This document shows, one piece after another, positions 7,184-15,653 of a DNA stretch of 34,777 bases. Made by a program: the position numbers and the translations under genes. The notes beneath the pieces are model-generated. The model did no database searches. It was given only the letters and a program-made list of their open reading frames with translations, and had not been told where the DNA came from. Location: positions 1 through 34,777 of the forward strand of contig NZ_JAGGNV010000082.1 in assembly GCF_018614955.1 (NCBI RefSeq), in the 5' to 3' direction. How positions within the stretch are numbered: position 1 is the first letter of the stretch; every line of letters begins with the position of its first letter. Source of the DNA: Variovorax paradoxus. GTDB lineage: Bacteria > Pseudomonadota > Gammaproteobacteria > Burkholderiales > Burkholderiaceae_C.

Positions 7184-9183
7184 TGGTCCGCTCCCTCGAA
7201 ATCGAGCAGCTCCGCTCCATCCGTGACCTGATCGCCCGGCACAAAGCGGTACTCCTTGACCATGCCCTTCCTGGGCGCCGTGATGACATGCTCCATCTTC
7301 ATGGCCTCCAGCACCAGCAGCGGTGTGCCCTTCTCCACCTCAGTGCCTGGGCTGGCCAGCAATGAAATCACCTTGCCCGGCATCGGCGCCTTGAGGCCCG
7401 CCTCGACGTCATCCCCAGTGCCGCCGACATGCCGCGTATCCACTCGGGCGAACGGCCAGCTTCGCCCCTGAAAGAACACCTGACGGCGCTCTCCGGTGGC
7501 GACTACCGTGGCACGCAGCCGGCGCCCCTCGAACTGAGCGTGCAGCTCGCCGTCCACGGAAAGTGTTCCGCTCGCCAGCACCTTTCGGCTATGCAACGTC
7601 AGCAGGAAGCTTTCGGCTGCGGCCTCGACGCCAACTGCTTCGACCAAGTCGGCCTGTCGCAAGACGAGCTCCCGTTGCACGTGGCCGCCGAGCCGCCAGC
7701 CATCCAGCGCGCGCCAAGGCGAGGCGCCCTCGCGCGATTGCAGCGCCTGCTTCGCCGCGATACGCCGTTCGCGCAGCAATTCAGCAAGCGCGGCGAGCAG
7801 CCAAACCTCGTCCGCCACGCTGCTCTTGTCCGGGAACAGTAGCTTCTGCTCGCGTTCGATCAGGCCGGTATCAAGATCGGCATCTGCGAAGGCCGGGACT
7901 GTCACCAGGCGCGCGAGGAACTCCACATTGTTCTGCACGCCGACCACACGGTATTGACTTAGCGCCTGCCGCATTCTCGCCAGCGCCTGGCGGCGGTCGC
8001 CGCCCCAGACGATCAGCTTGGCAATCATCGGATCGTAGTGGGGCGTGATCTCGTCGCCCTGCTCGACGCCGGTGTCGACCCGAACGAACTCGGATTCCAA
8101 AGGCGGTGCCAGATAGACCAGCTTGCCGGTCGAAGGCAGGAAGCCCTTGTCCGGATCTTCCGCGTAGATGCGCGCCTCCAGAGCGTGGCCATCAATTGCC
8201 AGTTCCTCCTGCGCCAGCGGAAGCGGCTCGCCGGACGCGACGCGCAGCTGCCACTCCACCAGGTCCAGGCCCGTGATCATCTCGGTTACGGGGTGTTCGA
8301 CCTGCAGTCGTGTGTTCATCTCCATGAAGTAGAACGAACCGTCCTGGTTGGCGATGAATTCCACCGTTCCAGCGCCGACGTATCCGACGGCCTTGGCCGC
8401 ATCGACGGCGGCCTTGCCCATGGCGGCACGGCGCTCTGGCGTCATGCCGGGAGCGGGTGCTTCCTCGAGCACCTTTTGGTGGCGCCGCTGTACCGAGCAA
8501 TCGCGTTCGAAAAGGTAAACACAGTTGCCATGCTTGTCGCCAAATACCTGGATTTCAATGTGGCGCGGCCGCAGCACGTACTTCTCAACGAGCACGTGGG
8601 CATCGCCGAAGGAGTTGACTGCTTCGCGCTGGCACGACGCGAGCGACGCTTCGAAGTCCTGCGCCGCATCAACCCGGCGCATCCCCTTTCCGCCACCGCC
8701 AGCGCTGGCCTTGATCAGCACGGGGTAGCCGATTTCGGCCGCTTTACCCGCCAGGAAAGCTGGCTCCTGGTTGTCGCCGTGATAGCCCGGCGTCAGCGGC
8801 ACAGCGGCCCGCTCCATCAACGTCTTGGCGGCGGACTTGCTTCCCATCGCTCGGATGGCCGACGCCGGCGGGCCGATGAAGGCGATCCCCGCGGCCTCGC
8901 AAGCATCTGCGAACTCCGCATTCTCCGACAGGAAGCCATAGCCTGGATGCACTGCCTGTGCGCCCGTTTCCTTGGCGGCAAGCAGGATCCGGTGGGCCAC
9001 CAGATAGCTCTCCTTGGCCGGGGCTGGACCGATGAGCACTGCCTCGTCGGCCAGCCGGACGTGGCGCGCGTTGGCATCGGCTTCCGAATACACCGCTACC
9101 GTCGCGATGCCCATCCTGCGTGCGGTCTTGATGACGCGGCACGCGATCTCGCCGCGGTTGGCAATAAGAATCTTGGAAAACAT
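7180..9183 (-). CDS. liuD: Methylcrotonyl-CoA carboxylase biotin-containing (alpha) subunit
   Basis: The 667-residue protein combines biotin carboxylase and biotin carrier in one chain. The N-terminal ATP-grasp carboxylase (about 1-450) has SAGGGGKGMR, the ERDCSVQRRHQKVLEEAPAP segment and EMNTRLQVEHPVTE. A linking BT-type domain follows, and the C-terminal biotinyl domain carries EAMKMEH with the biotinylated Lys at about 629. It carboxylates biotin with bicarbonate and ATP, and passes the carboxyl group to the LiuB subunit, which acts on 3-methylcrotonyl-CoA in leucine catabolism. The ATG at 9183 lies one base after the liuC stop and its GAGGAG site lies within the end of liuC. The stop overlaps the mvaB start. 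Confidence 0.93.
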   Translation of the reverse strand: MFSKILIANRGEIACRVIKTARRMGIATVAVYSEADANARHVRLADEAVLIGPAPAKESYLVAHRILLAAKETGAQAVHPGYGFLSENAEFADACEAAGIAFIGPPASAIRAMGSKSAAKTLMERAAVPLTPGYHGDNQEPAFLAGKAAEIGYPVLIKASAGGGGKGMRRVDAAQDFEASLASCQREAVNSFGDAHVLVEKYVLRPRHIEIQVFGDKHGNCVYLFERDCSVQRRHQKVLEEAPAPGMTPERRAAMGKAAVDAAKAVGYVGAGTVEFIANQDGSFYFMEMNTRLQVEHPVTEMITGLDLVEWQLRVASGEPLPLAQEELAIDGHALEARIYAEDPDKGFLPSTGKLVYLAPPLESEFVRVDTGVEQGDEITPHYDPMIAKLIVWGGDRRQALARMRQALSQYRVVGVQNNVEFLARLVTVPAFADADLDTGLIEREQKLLFPDKSSVADEVWLLAALAELLRERRIAAKQALQSREGASPWRALDGWRLGGHVQRELVLRQADLVEAVGVEAAAESFLLTLHSRKVLASGTLSVDGELHAQFEGRRLRATVVATGERRQVFFQGRSWPFARVDTRHVGGTGDDVEAGLKAPMPGKVISLLASPGTEVEKGTPLLVLEAMKMEHVITAPRKGMVKEYRFVPGDQVTDGAELLDFEGADQ

Positions 9184-9184
9184 G

Positions 9185-9973
9185 TCAACTCCTCAGCCAG
9201 TTTGCCGGCCGCTTTTCGAGGAAGGCGGCAAGCCCTTCCTTCGCCTCGGGGGTCGAGCGCAGCGTGGCAATTCGCCGCGCCGTATCCTCGACGATTTCGG
9301 CGCTCACCGGCCGGTTGGCGACTGCGCGAATCAGGCCGGTGGCGGCGTGTTGCGACAGTGGGCCGCCAGCGAGGAGTGCCTCGACGATCTTCTGCACCAT
9401 CTCGTCCAGCGACTCGGCAGCGACCACTTCGTGAGCCAGCCCCAGATCCTTCGCCGTTGCGGCGTCGATGCGCTCGGCAGTCTGGAAATATCGGTAGGCC
9501 TGACGCTCGCCGATCGCGCGCAGCACGTAGGGGCTGATCGCCGCAGGAATGATGCCGAATTTGACTTCGGAGGTCGCGAATGATGCCCGTTCAGAGGCAA
9601 TGCAGATGTCGCAGGCTGAGGCGAGCCCCATTCCGCCGCCGAGCGCGGGACCGTGGACGCGGGCAACGGTCGGCGTCGCACACTCCGATAGCGACTTGAA
9701 AAGGTTCGCCAGCTTACGGGCATCGGCCAGATTTGCCTGCGCCGAGGCGGCGCCCTGGCGCCTCATCCAGTTGAGATTGGCGCCCGCCGAAAAACTCTTG
9801 CCGCGCCCGCCCAGCACGATGACACGCACCTGCGGCTGTACATCAAGCGCACCAATCAGCTCGGTCAACTCTGCGATCAATTGCTCGTCGAATGCGTTAT
9901 GAACCTCCGGCTTATTCATCCAGATCCATGTCGCAGGTCCCGCCTGTTCGATCTCGAGTGCTGCGTAGTTCAT
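9185..9973 (-). CDS. liuC: Methylglutaconyl-CoA hydratase (crotonase family)
   Basis: The 262-residue protein is a crotonase fold enzyme. The oxyanion-hole segments are visible as GKSFSAGANLNWM (about 60-75) and HGPALGGGMGLASACD (about 105-120). The SEVKFGIIPAAISPYVLRAIG stretch (given here in part, around 140) is typical of the AUH/LiuC subgroup rather than of fatty-acid hydratases. It would hydrate 3-methylglutaconyl-CoA to HMG-CoA. It sits between liuB and liuD on the same strand with gaps of 8 and 1 bp, so it is translated from the same message. Confidence 0.92.
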   Translation of the reverse strand: MNYAALEIEQAGPATWIWMNKPEVHNAFDEQLIAELTELIGALDVQPQVRVIVLGGRGKSFSAGANLNWMRRQGAASAQANLADARKLANLFKSLSECATPTVARVHGPALGGGMGLASACDICIASERASFATSEVKFGIIPAAISPYVLRAIGERQAYRYFQTAERIDAATAKDLGLAHEVVAAESLDEMVQKIVEALLAGGPLSQHAATGLIRAVANRPVSAEIVEDTARRIATLRSTPEAKEGLAAFLEKRPANWLRS

Positions 9974-9981
9974 CGCCTGCC

Positions 9982-11589
9982 TTACATCCGGAAGACGCCG
10001 AACTTCGTCGGCGGAATCGGTGCGTTAAGAGTCGCCGAAAGCGACAGACCCAACACCCGACGCGATTGCGCCGGATCCACTACGCCGTCGTCCCACAGGC
10101 GGGCCGTCGCATAGTACGGATGGCCCTGCTCCTCATACTGGGTCCGGATCGGTCCCTTGAACGCCTCCTCGTCTTCGGCCGACCAGCTGCCGCCCTTCAC
10201 TTCGATGCCGTCGCGGCGCACGGTCGCGAGAACCGAGGCCGCCTGCTCCCCGCCCATGACGCTGATGCGCGAGTTGGGCCACATCCACAAGAACCGTGGC
10301 GAATAAGCCCGACCGCACATGCCGTAGTTGCCGGCACCGAAGCTTCCGCCGATCAACATCGTAAGTTTGGGTACCTGGGCTGTGGCAACAGCCGTGACCA
10401 TCTTGGCGCCGTCCTTGGCAATGCCGCCGTTCTCGTACTTCCGACCCACCATAAAACCTGTAATGTTCTGCAGGAAAAGCAGCGGCACACCCCGCTGGCA
10501 ACAGAGCTCGATGAAGTGCGCGCCCTTCTGCGCGGATTCGCCGAACAGAATGCCGTTGTTGGCGATGATTCCGACAGGCATACCGTAGATGCGCGCGAAG
10601 CCGGTGACCAGCGTTGTGCCGTATCGGGCCTTGAACTCGTCCAGCCGCGAGCCATCGACAAGCCGCGCAATCACTTCGCGCACGTCGTACGGCTTGCGCG
10701 TGTCCGACGGGATGACGCCATAGAGCTCCGAGGGGTCGTACAGCGGCTCCTCGCTTGTCTCGAGCGTTACGGTCACGGGCTTTCGCCTGTTGAAGTTGCC
10801 AACGATCCTTCGCGCAATGTAGAGGGCATGGGCATCGTTCTCCGCTAAGTGATCCGCGACGCCAGACAGCCGCGTGTGAACGTCCCCGCCGCCCAGGTCC
10901 TCCGAGGTCACGACCTCGCCGGTCGCCGCCTTGACGAGCGGCGGGCCGCCCAGAAAGATCGTGCCCTGATTGCGCACGATCACGGTCTCGTCGCTCATCG
11001 CAGGCACGTAGGCGCCTCCGGCCGTGCACGAGCCCATCACGACCGCCACCTGCGGAATGCCTGCCGCCGACATGTTGGCCTGGTTGTAGAAGATCCGACC
11101 GAAGTGTTCCTTGTCCGGAAAGACCTCGTCTTGCTTGGGCAGGAAGGCCCCGCCCGAGTCGACCAGGTACACGCAAGGAAGGTGGTTCTGCATCGCGATT
11201 TCCTGCGCGCGCAGATGCTTCTTGACCGTCATGGGAAAGTACGTCCCCCCTTTCACCGTGGCGTCGTTCACAACGACCATGCATTCCTGGCCTTGAATAC
11301 GACCGATGCCCGCAATGACGCCGGCAGCCGGCGCGTCGCCCCCGTACATTCCGTAGGCCGCCATTTGTCCGATCTCCAAGAATGGCGCGCCGGCGTCCAG
11401 TAGCTGATTCACACGATCACGCGGTAGCAGCTTGCCTCGTGCGACGTGCTTGGAGCGCGAATTCTCATCGCCGCCAAGGGCGATCTTGGATGCCTGCTCT
11501 CGCAGATCATCGACGACCTTGCGCATGGCCTCCGAGTTCGCCTTGAACTCAGGCGAACGCGTGTTCAGCTGTGACTTGAGTGTTTCCAT
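9982..11589 (-). CDS. liuB: Methylcrotonyl-CoA carboxylase carboxyltransferase (beta) subunit
   Basis: The 535-residue product is a biotin-dependent carboxyltransferase with two crotonase-like halves. Diagnostic segments are GECM-like VVVNDATVKGGTYFPMTVKK (about 105-125), LVDSGGAFLPKQDEVFPD, GSCTAGGAYVPAMSDE (first oxyanion site) and GGSFGAGNYGMCGRAYSPRF (second oxyanion site). These match the MccB/LiuB subgroup. It transfers the carboxyl group from LiuD-biotin to 3-methylcrotonyl-CoA. It is the first gene of the leftward liuB-C-D-mvaB unit. There is no isovaleryl-CoA dehydrogenase gene (liuA), which normally leads such operons. The ribosome binding site before the ATG is weak (TAAAGA). Confidence 0.93.
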   Translation of the reverse strand: METLKSQLNTRSPEFKANSEAMRKVVDDLREQASKIALGGDENSRSKHVARGKLLPRDRVNQLLDAGAPFLEIGQMAAYGMYGGDAPAAGVIAGIGRIQGQECMVVVNDATVKGGTYFPMTVKKHLRAQEIAMQNHLPCVYLVDSGGAFLPKQDEVFPDKEHFGRIFYNQANMSAAGIPQVAVVMGSCTAGGAYVPAMSDETVIVRNQGTIFLGGPPLVKAATGEVVTSEDLGGGDVHTRLSGVADHLAENDAHALYIARRIVGNFNRRKPVTVTLETSEEPLYDPSELYGVIPSDTRKPYDVREVIARLVDGSRLDEFKARYGTTLVTGFARIYGMPVGIIANNGILFGESAQKGAHFIELCCQRGVPLLFLQNITGFMVGRKYENGGIAKDGAKMVTAVATAQVPKLTMLIGGSFGAGNYGMCGRAYSPRFLWMWPNSRISVMGGEQAASVLATVRRDGIEVKGGSWSAEDEEAFKGPIRTQYEEQGHPYYATARLWDDGVVDPAQSRRVLGLSLSATLNAPIPPTKFGVFRM

Positions 11590-11723
11590 TCTTTAGCTCT
11601 TGGTGTTCCCGATCAGTTGATCTGCTCAGCGACCCCTCGTACGGCTCGTTCCACATGGGCCCGGTCTGGTCGATCTCGTAAACTCAGGCGCAAACAATAG
11701 AACGTTCCACAAACTGAATCAAC

Positions 11724-11742
11724 TGTTCCGTTTGGCGGAACA
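11724..11742. promoter_or_regulatory. Palindrome TGTTCCG-N5-CGGAACA, candidate IclR-type operator
   Basis: The 19-bp site TGTTCCGTTTGGCGGAACA is a perfect 7-bp inverted repeat. It lies 135 bp upstream of liuB and overlaps the ATG of a decayed iclR gene, exactly as the site at 23711-23729 overlaps the ATG of the intact iclR gene. The same pattern recurs at 29215 and, less perfectly, at 24537. Confidence 0.55.
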
Positions 11743-11860
11743 TGGCAATACACTGCGAAGGTTCTCCTGCGCTCGTGCTGCTCTCCCGCAGCGCCCGCTC
11801 AATCTCCCCCACCTCGGCAAAGAGATCAAGAGCAACGTGCACCGGCTGATGCCCTCATCT
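11742..11860 (+). pseudogene. Decayed 5' end of an iclR-family regulator gene
   Basis: DNA from the ATG at 11742 aligns by eye with the first 130 bp of the intact iclR gene at 23729: shared pieces include the operator-ATG junction GGAACATG, CTCTCCCGCAGCG against CTGTCTCGCAGCG, and AAGAGCAACGTGCACCGG, the recognition-helix codons. The reading frame is scrambled by small deletions and stops at 11847-11849. Only the helix-turn-helix portion remains; the effector domain is gone. The position, divergent from liuB, suggests that the liu operon once had its own IclR regulator. Confidence 0.65.
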
Positions 11861-12415
11861 CCTTGAGCCGGAAAAGCTCACCCCTCCGAACTACGGCTGC
11901 TCCCATAGCGGACTCGATCCACTCCGATCTGCAAAACGCTCCTCACATAGCTCGGATCCGGCAAGTCGCCTTAGGCAGCGGCAGTGGTCTAGACGAGCTC
12001 GAGCGATTCAACGCTGACAATTCCTTTGAGGAAAAGAGGAAATGCTGGGCGGAGATTCAGAGCTGCGGCGCGAACGGCAACTCGCATCCCACCTGCGAGA
12101 CGGGCTTAGGTCGACGGACTTCGGCCCAAGCCCTTTAAGCAGTTAAGAGACATCTTCTTCCTGGATTGGGGATCCATGCGATTGGAAGTGGTCCCTGACG
12201 CGAGGTCTCGCGTCAGCAAAAGAATAGGTGACCTTACTGGAATGGCAGCCAGCGACTGAGGGTCCTCTGGATGGTGGCCCTGCCACGGCCAAAGGGTTAG
12301 GGCTGCGAACTAGCGACTTATCGGCGCATTGAGGGTCGGCACCTCACAAGTAGCAGCGATGTAGATACCGCCGGTGCGGGTCCAGAGCGTGCCTGTAGAG
12401 CCGTTCGATTGCGGC
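11861..12415. other. Stretch without a recognisable gene
   Basis: A 91-codon open frame (11863-12138, plus strand) has no family resemblance that I recognise and begins inside the decayed iclR region. A perfect 10-bp hairpin with a 2-base loop is at 12195-12216 (CTGACGCGAG and complement). It has no T-run on either strand, so I do not call it a terminator, although it lies beyond the 3' end of the leftward carboxylase operon. Confidence 0.5.
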
Positions 12416-12637
12416 TCAGGTTTCGATTACCGCGACGACCTGCCCATCCTCAACGGCGTCCCCCTCCTTGACTCGAATATCGGTCAGCCGGCCTGCGGCC
12501 GGGCTGGCGACTGGGATCTCCATCTTCATGGACTCGACGATCATGATCGAGTCATCGACGGCAACTTGAGATCCTTCGGGCATTTGAATTTTCCAGACCT
12601 TGCCAGTGATTTCCGAGACGACTTCAGTGCGTGCCAT
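12416..12637 (-). CDS. Biotin carboxyl carrier protein, stand-alone biotinyl domain
   Basis: The 73-residue protein is a single biotinyl/lipoyl-type domain. The biotin attachment motif is VESMKMEIPV, with Lys38 as the modified residue, and the hairpin partner is KEGDAVEDGQVVAVIE near the C-terminus. It is much shorter than AccB, lacking the Ala/Pro linker, and resembles the free-standing carriers of acyl-CoA carboxylases. AAAGGGA lies about ten bases before the ATG, and the upstream biotin carboxylase gene ends 17 bp earlier on the same strand. It should shuttle CO2 between that enzyme and the carboxyltransferase encoded at 14046. Confidence 0.92.
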   Translation of the reverse strand: MARTEVVSEITGKVWKIQMPEGSQVAVDDSIMIVESMKMEIPVASPAAGRLTDIRVKEGDAVEDGQVVAVIET

Positions 12638-12654
12638 TTGTTGTTCCCTTTGAA

Positions 12655-14013
12655 TTAGACAGATTGTTGGGCCGCACGGGCCAAGATCTCGGTGCCTAGT
12701 CCGGTATGGACATGGCCAGAACGAAAGTCAGCGCTGTCCACAACCCTGCGCACGAACGGGATGTTGTGCTTGACCCCTTCGATGGTCGTGGCATCGAGCG
12801 CGGCGATCATGCGCTCGATGGCCGAGGTGCGGTCATCTGCATGCACGATCAGCTTTGCGATCATGGGGTCGTAGTAGGGGGTGATCTTGCAACCCTCGGC
12901 GAAGCCAGTCTCGACGCGGACACCTTCGCCGTCTGGGAACCGGAGGGTCTTGAGCGTGCCGGGTGAAGGGTAGAAGCGCACAGGGTCTTCGGCGTAGATG
13001 CGCGCTTCGATCGCATGGCCGCTGATGGCGATGACGGGCGGCAGCACCTCATCGAGCCGCCCCCCCGCAGCCAGGCGGATCTGTGCAATCACCAGGTCGA
13101 TGCCCGTGACTTCTTCGGTGACTGCGTGTTCGACCTGCAGGCGTGTATTCATCTCGAGAAACTGAAATTCGCCCCCGTCAAACAACGTTTCTACCGTTCC
13201 GATCACGTCGTAGGAAAGCTTGCCAAGCACTTGAACGATATCGTCGCCGGCGCGGGTGACGATCGGACGCGGGATGAGCGGCGCAGGGGACTCCTCGATG
13301 ACCTTCTGATGACGACGCTGGATCGAGCAGTCGCGCTCGAACACGTGCCGAACCTTGCCATAACGGTCAGCCAAGATCTGAAACTCGATGTGACGCGGCT
13401 TGAGCATCAGGCGCTCAAGGTAGATCTCCGCATTGCCGAAGCTGCGCTCCGAGAGTGACCCGGCCCGTTCGATGGCCTGCACCAGCTCGGCCGCGTCATG
13501 GGCCGCCACCATGCCGATGCCACCGCCGCCGGCGGCGGGTTTCACGAGTACGGGGAATCCGATGGCTTCGGCCGCTTTCAGCGCAGCGGCCGGATCGCCG
13601 TTCAACAGGCCGGAGCTCGGCGCCATCGTCAGCCCATGTCGTGCCATCAGATCGCGTGCGCGGGTCTTGTGTCCCATCGCCTCGATCCACTCCGGGCTTG
13701 GACCAATGAAGCGCGCGCCGCTGGCATTGACGCGCTGTGCGAAGCCGGCGTTCTCCGACAAGAAGCCATAGCCGGGATGCAGGCCATCCGCACCGGACTT
13801 CTTCAGGACGTCGAGCAGCGCATCCTGGTTCAGATAGCTGGCCTTAGGTTCTGCCGGCCCGATGTAGAAGGTCTCATCCGCTTCGGCCAGATAGGGCAGA
13901 CCGGCATCGGCTTCCGAATAGACAGCGACGGACCGCACACCGAGCTCCCTCAATGCGCGAACCACGCGCGCCGCAACAGCGCCGCGATTGGCGATGACTA
14001 CCTTCTTGAACAT
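12655..14013 (-). CDS. Biotin carboxylase subunit of an acyl-CoA carboxylase
   Basis: The 452-residue protein is a biotin carboxylase only: N-terminal FKKVVIANRGAVAARVVRAL, the glycine-rich ATP loop AAGGGGIGM (about 160), the ERDCSIQRRHQKVIEESPAP segment and EMNTRLQVEHAVTEEVTG. It ends without a biotinyl domain, matching the separate carrier gene that follows. Its second residue block reads NRGAVAARV rather than the NRGEIA(C/A)R of most relatives, so the usual Glu-Ile is replaced by Ala-Val; whether that matters is unknown. AAAGGAG lies before the ATG. The gene belongs to the leftward carboxylase operon and is distinct from liuD. Confidence 0.92.
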   Translation of the reverse strand: MFKKVVIANRGAVAARVVRALRELGVRSVAVYSEADAGLPYLAEADETFYIGPAEPKASYLNQDALLDVLKKSGADGLHPGYGFLSENAGFAQRVNASGARFIGPSPEWIEAMGHKTRARDLMARHGLTMAPSSGLLNGDPAAALKAAEAIGFPVLVKPAAGGGGIGMVAAHDAAELVQAIERAGSLSERSFGNAEIYLERLMLKPRHIEFQILADRYGKVRHVFERDCSIQRRHQKVIEESPAPLIPRPIVTRAGDDIVQVLGKLSYDVIGTVETLFDGGEFQFLEMNTRLQVEHAVTEEVTGIDLVIAQIRLAAGGRLDEVLPPVIAISGHAIEARIYAEDPVRFYPSPGTLKTLRFPDGEGVRVETGFAEGCKITPYYDPMIAKLIVHADDRTSAIERMIAALDATTIEGVKHNIPFVRRVVDSADFRSGHVHTGLGTEILARAAQQSV

Positions 14014-14045
14014 ACGCTCCTTTGAAGTGGCCTTTGGAGGTTCGA

Positions 14046-15638
14046 TCAGGGACGAACACCACTCTTCAGCTTGGGTCCGAGGCTCGTCTTCAGCCGCAAC
14101 TGCGCGGCATCAATGAACCTGCACAGGTAGCCGCGGGTATCCCGAGGATCGATGACGTCCTCCACACCGAACGCCTCTGCGGTACGCATCGGCGAGGACA
14201 CCGCCCGCAGCTCGGCTTCGAGCTCGCGCTCCTTCTCCTTCGGGTCCGCCGCCTCGGCGATCTCGCGCCGGAATGCCGCCGCCACCCCGCCCTCGATCGG
14301 CAAAGAGCCCCACTCTGCGGATGGCCAAGCGAGCTTCAGCCCGATGCCATTCTTGTCCGTGGTGGCCATACCCGCCATGCCGTAGCACTTGCGTATAACG
14401 ACGGTCACCATCGGCACAGTAGCCTGCAAGCTGACGTAGACGCTGCGCATGCCTTCCCTCAGCGTGCCTGCGATCTCCGCGTCTTTGCCGACCATGAACC
14501 CGGGGACATCGACGAGGAAGATGAGCGGAATGTGGAAGGTATCGCAGAGCTCGATGAAGTGGGTCTGCTTGCGTGCAGCCTTCATGTCCATGGCGCCCCC
14601 ATAGACCATTGGATTGTTCGCGATGATGCCGACCACCTTGCCGTTGAGGCGCGCAAGCGAGGTGATGACCGCCTTGCCGAAAGTCGGCTGGATCTCGAAC
14701 ACTGAATCCTTGTCGACAATCAGTCCGATCAGCTTGCGCATGTTGTAGGGCTTGCGCCGATCCCTCGGCACGATGGACGCGAGCTCTTCCTCTCGTCGGC
14801 CAATGGGATCCGTGCTCGCGATGACGGGCGGCAGCTCCCAGACATTGGATGGCATGTAGGAGAGATAGCGTCGGATCATCTCGAAACACTGAGCTTCGTC
14901 AGCGGCGACGTTGTCGACCAGGCCGGCCTGGTCGACAGCCGTTTTGGGCCCGCCGAGTTCTTCCTTTGTGATCTTCTGGCCAAGCGATCGCTCGACGACC
15001 GGCGGGCCGGCCGCAAAGATGTGACTCGTGTTCTGCACCATGACCGACCAGTGCGACAGGATCGCGCGCCCGGCGGGGCCGCCCGCCGCGGTACCCAGGA
15101 CGGCACTGACCACCGGCACTGTCCCCATCAATGCGACGGAGGTTTCAAACCCGTGCACGCCGGGGAACACAGTATGGCCGCGTTTCTTCTGCGAGGTGAC
15201 GCTTCCGCCGGCGCCGTCGATCAGGTTGACCAGGGGAATTCTGTATTGAAGCGCCAGCTCTTCGACGAAGCCGCCCTGCCCGCCCTTCTTCCGGTCACCG
15301 CTCCAGCTCGAGCCGCCACGGATCGTAAAGTCCTCGCCGCCGACAGCGACCGAGCGACCGTCTATTGCAGCCAGACCCATCACATAGGGCGCAGGCGTCA
15401 GGCCGGTGAGAACACCATGCTCGAAATGGCCCTGGCCGGTCAGCTTGCCCACTTCCTGGAATGAATCCTCGTCCGTAAGCTTGCCGATCCGCTCCCGAAC
15501 CGTAAGCCGCCCGGCCGCATGGTGGCGTTCGACTGCCGCAGCGCCGCCCATCTCGGTGGCGTAGGCCGCGCGTTTCGCGAGTTCCTGAAGTTCTGGACTC
15601 CAATCTGGTGCGGTGGTGGGTTCGATCTGATGAGCCAT
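14046..15638 (-). CDS. Acyl-CoA carboxylase carboxyltransferase subunit
   Basis: The 530-residue protein has the two crotonase-like halves of PccB/AccD-type carboxyltransferases. The first oxyanion region is GTAAGGPAGRAILSHW (about 195-210) and the second is CYGMAGMATTDKNGIGLKLA (about 435). LIDGAGGSVTSQKKRG and FLVDVPGFMVGKDAE are also typical. It differs clearly from LiuB, so the window encodes two biotin-dependent carboxylases. The acyl-CoA substrate cannot be read from the sequence; propionyl-CoA-like or an unusual branched acyl-CoA are both possible. It lies 15 bp after the CoA-transferase gene and 32 bp before the biotin carboxylase gene. Confidence 0.92.
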   Translation of the reverse strand: MAHQIEPTTAPDWSPELQELAKRAAYATEMGGAAAVERHHAAGRLTVRERIGKLTDEDSFQEVGKLTGQGHFEHGVLTGLTPAPYVMGLAAIDGRSVAVGGEDFTIRGGSSWSGDRKKGGQGGFVEELALQYRIPLVNLIDGAGGSVTSQKKRGHTVFPGVHGFETSVALMGTVPVVSAVLGTAAGGPAGRAILSHWSVMVQNTSHIFAAGPPVVERSLGQKITKEELGGPKTAVDQAGLVDNVAADEAQCFEMIRRYLSYMPSNVWELPPVIASTDPIGRREEELASIVPRDRRKPYNMRKLIGLIVDKDSVFEIQPTFGKAVITSLARLNGKVVGIIANNPMVYGGAMDMKAARKQTHFIELCDTFHIPLIFLVDVPGFMVGKDAEIAGTLREGMRSVYVSLQATVPMVTVVIRKCYGMAGMATTDKNGIGLKLAWPSAEWGSLPIEGGVAAAFRREIAEAADPKEKERELEAELRAVSSPMRTAEAFGVEDVIDPRDTRGYLCRFIDAAQLRLKTSLGPKLKSGVRP

Positions 15639-15653
15639 GAGATGTCCAAGAAA

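Noticed and set aside
8038..9537. A 499-codon open frame on the plus strand
   Set aside because: It is antisense to liuD and liuC, whose families are certain. Long antisense frames are expected in GC-rich coding DNA, and its translation shows no motif.
11863..12138. A 91-codon open frame on the plus strand
   Set aside because: It starts inside the decayed iclR region, has no ribosome binding site, and its translation resembles no family that I know.
12195..12216. Perfect 10-bp hairpin as a terminator
   Set aside because: No T-run follows on either strand, and a 2-base loop would be strained in RNA.
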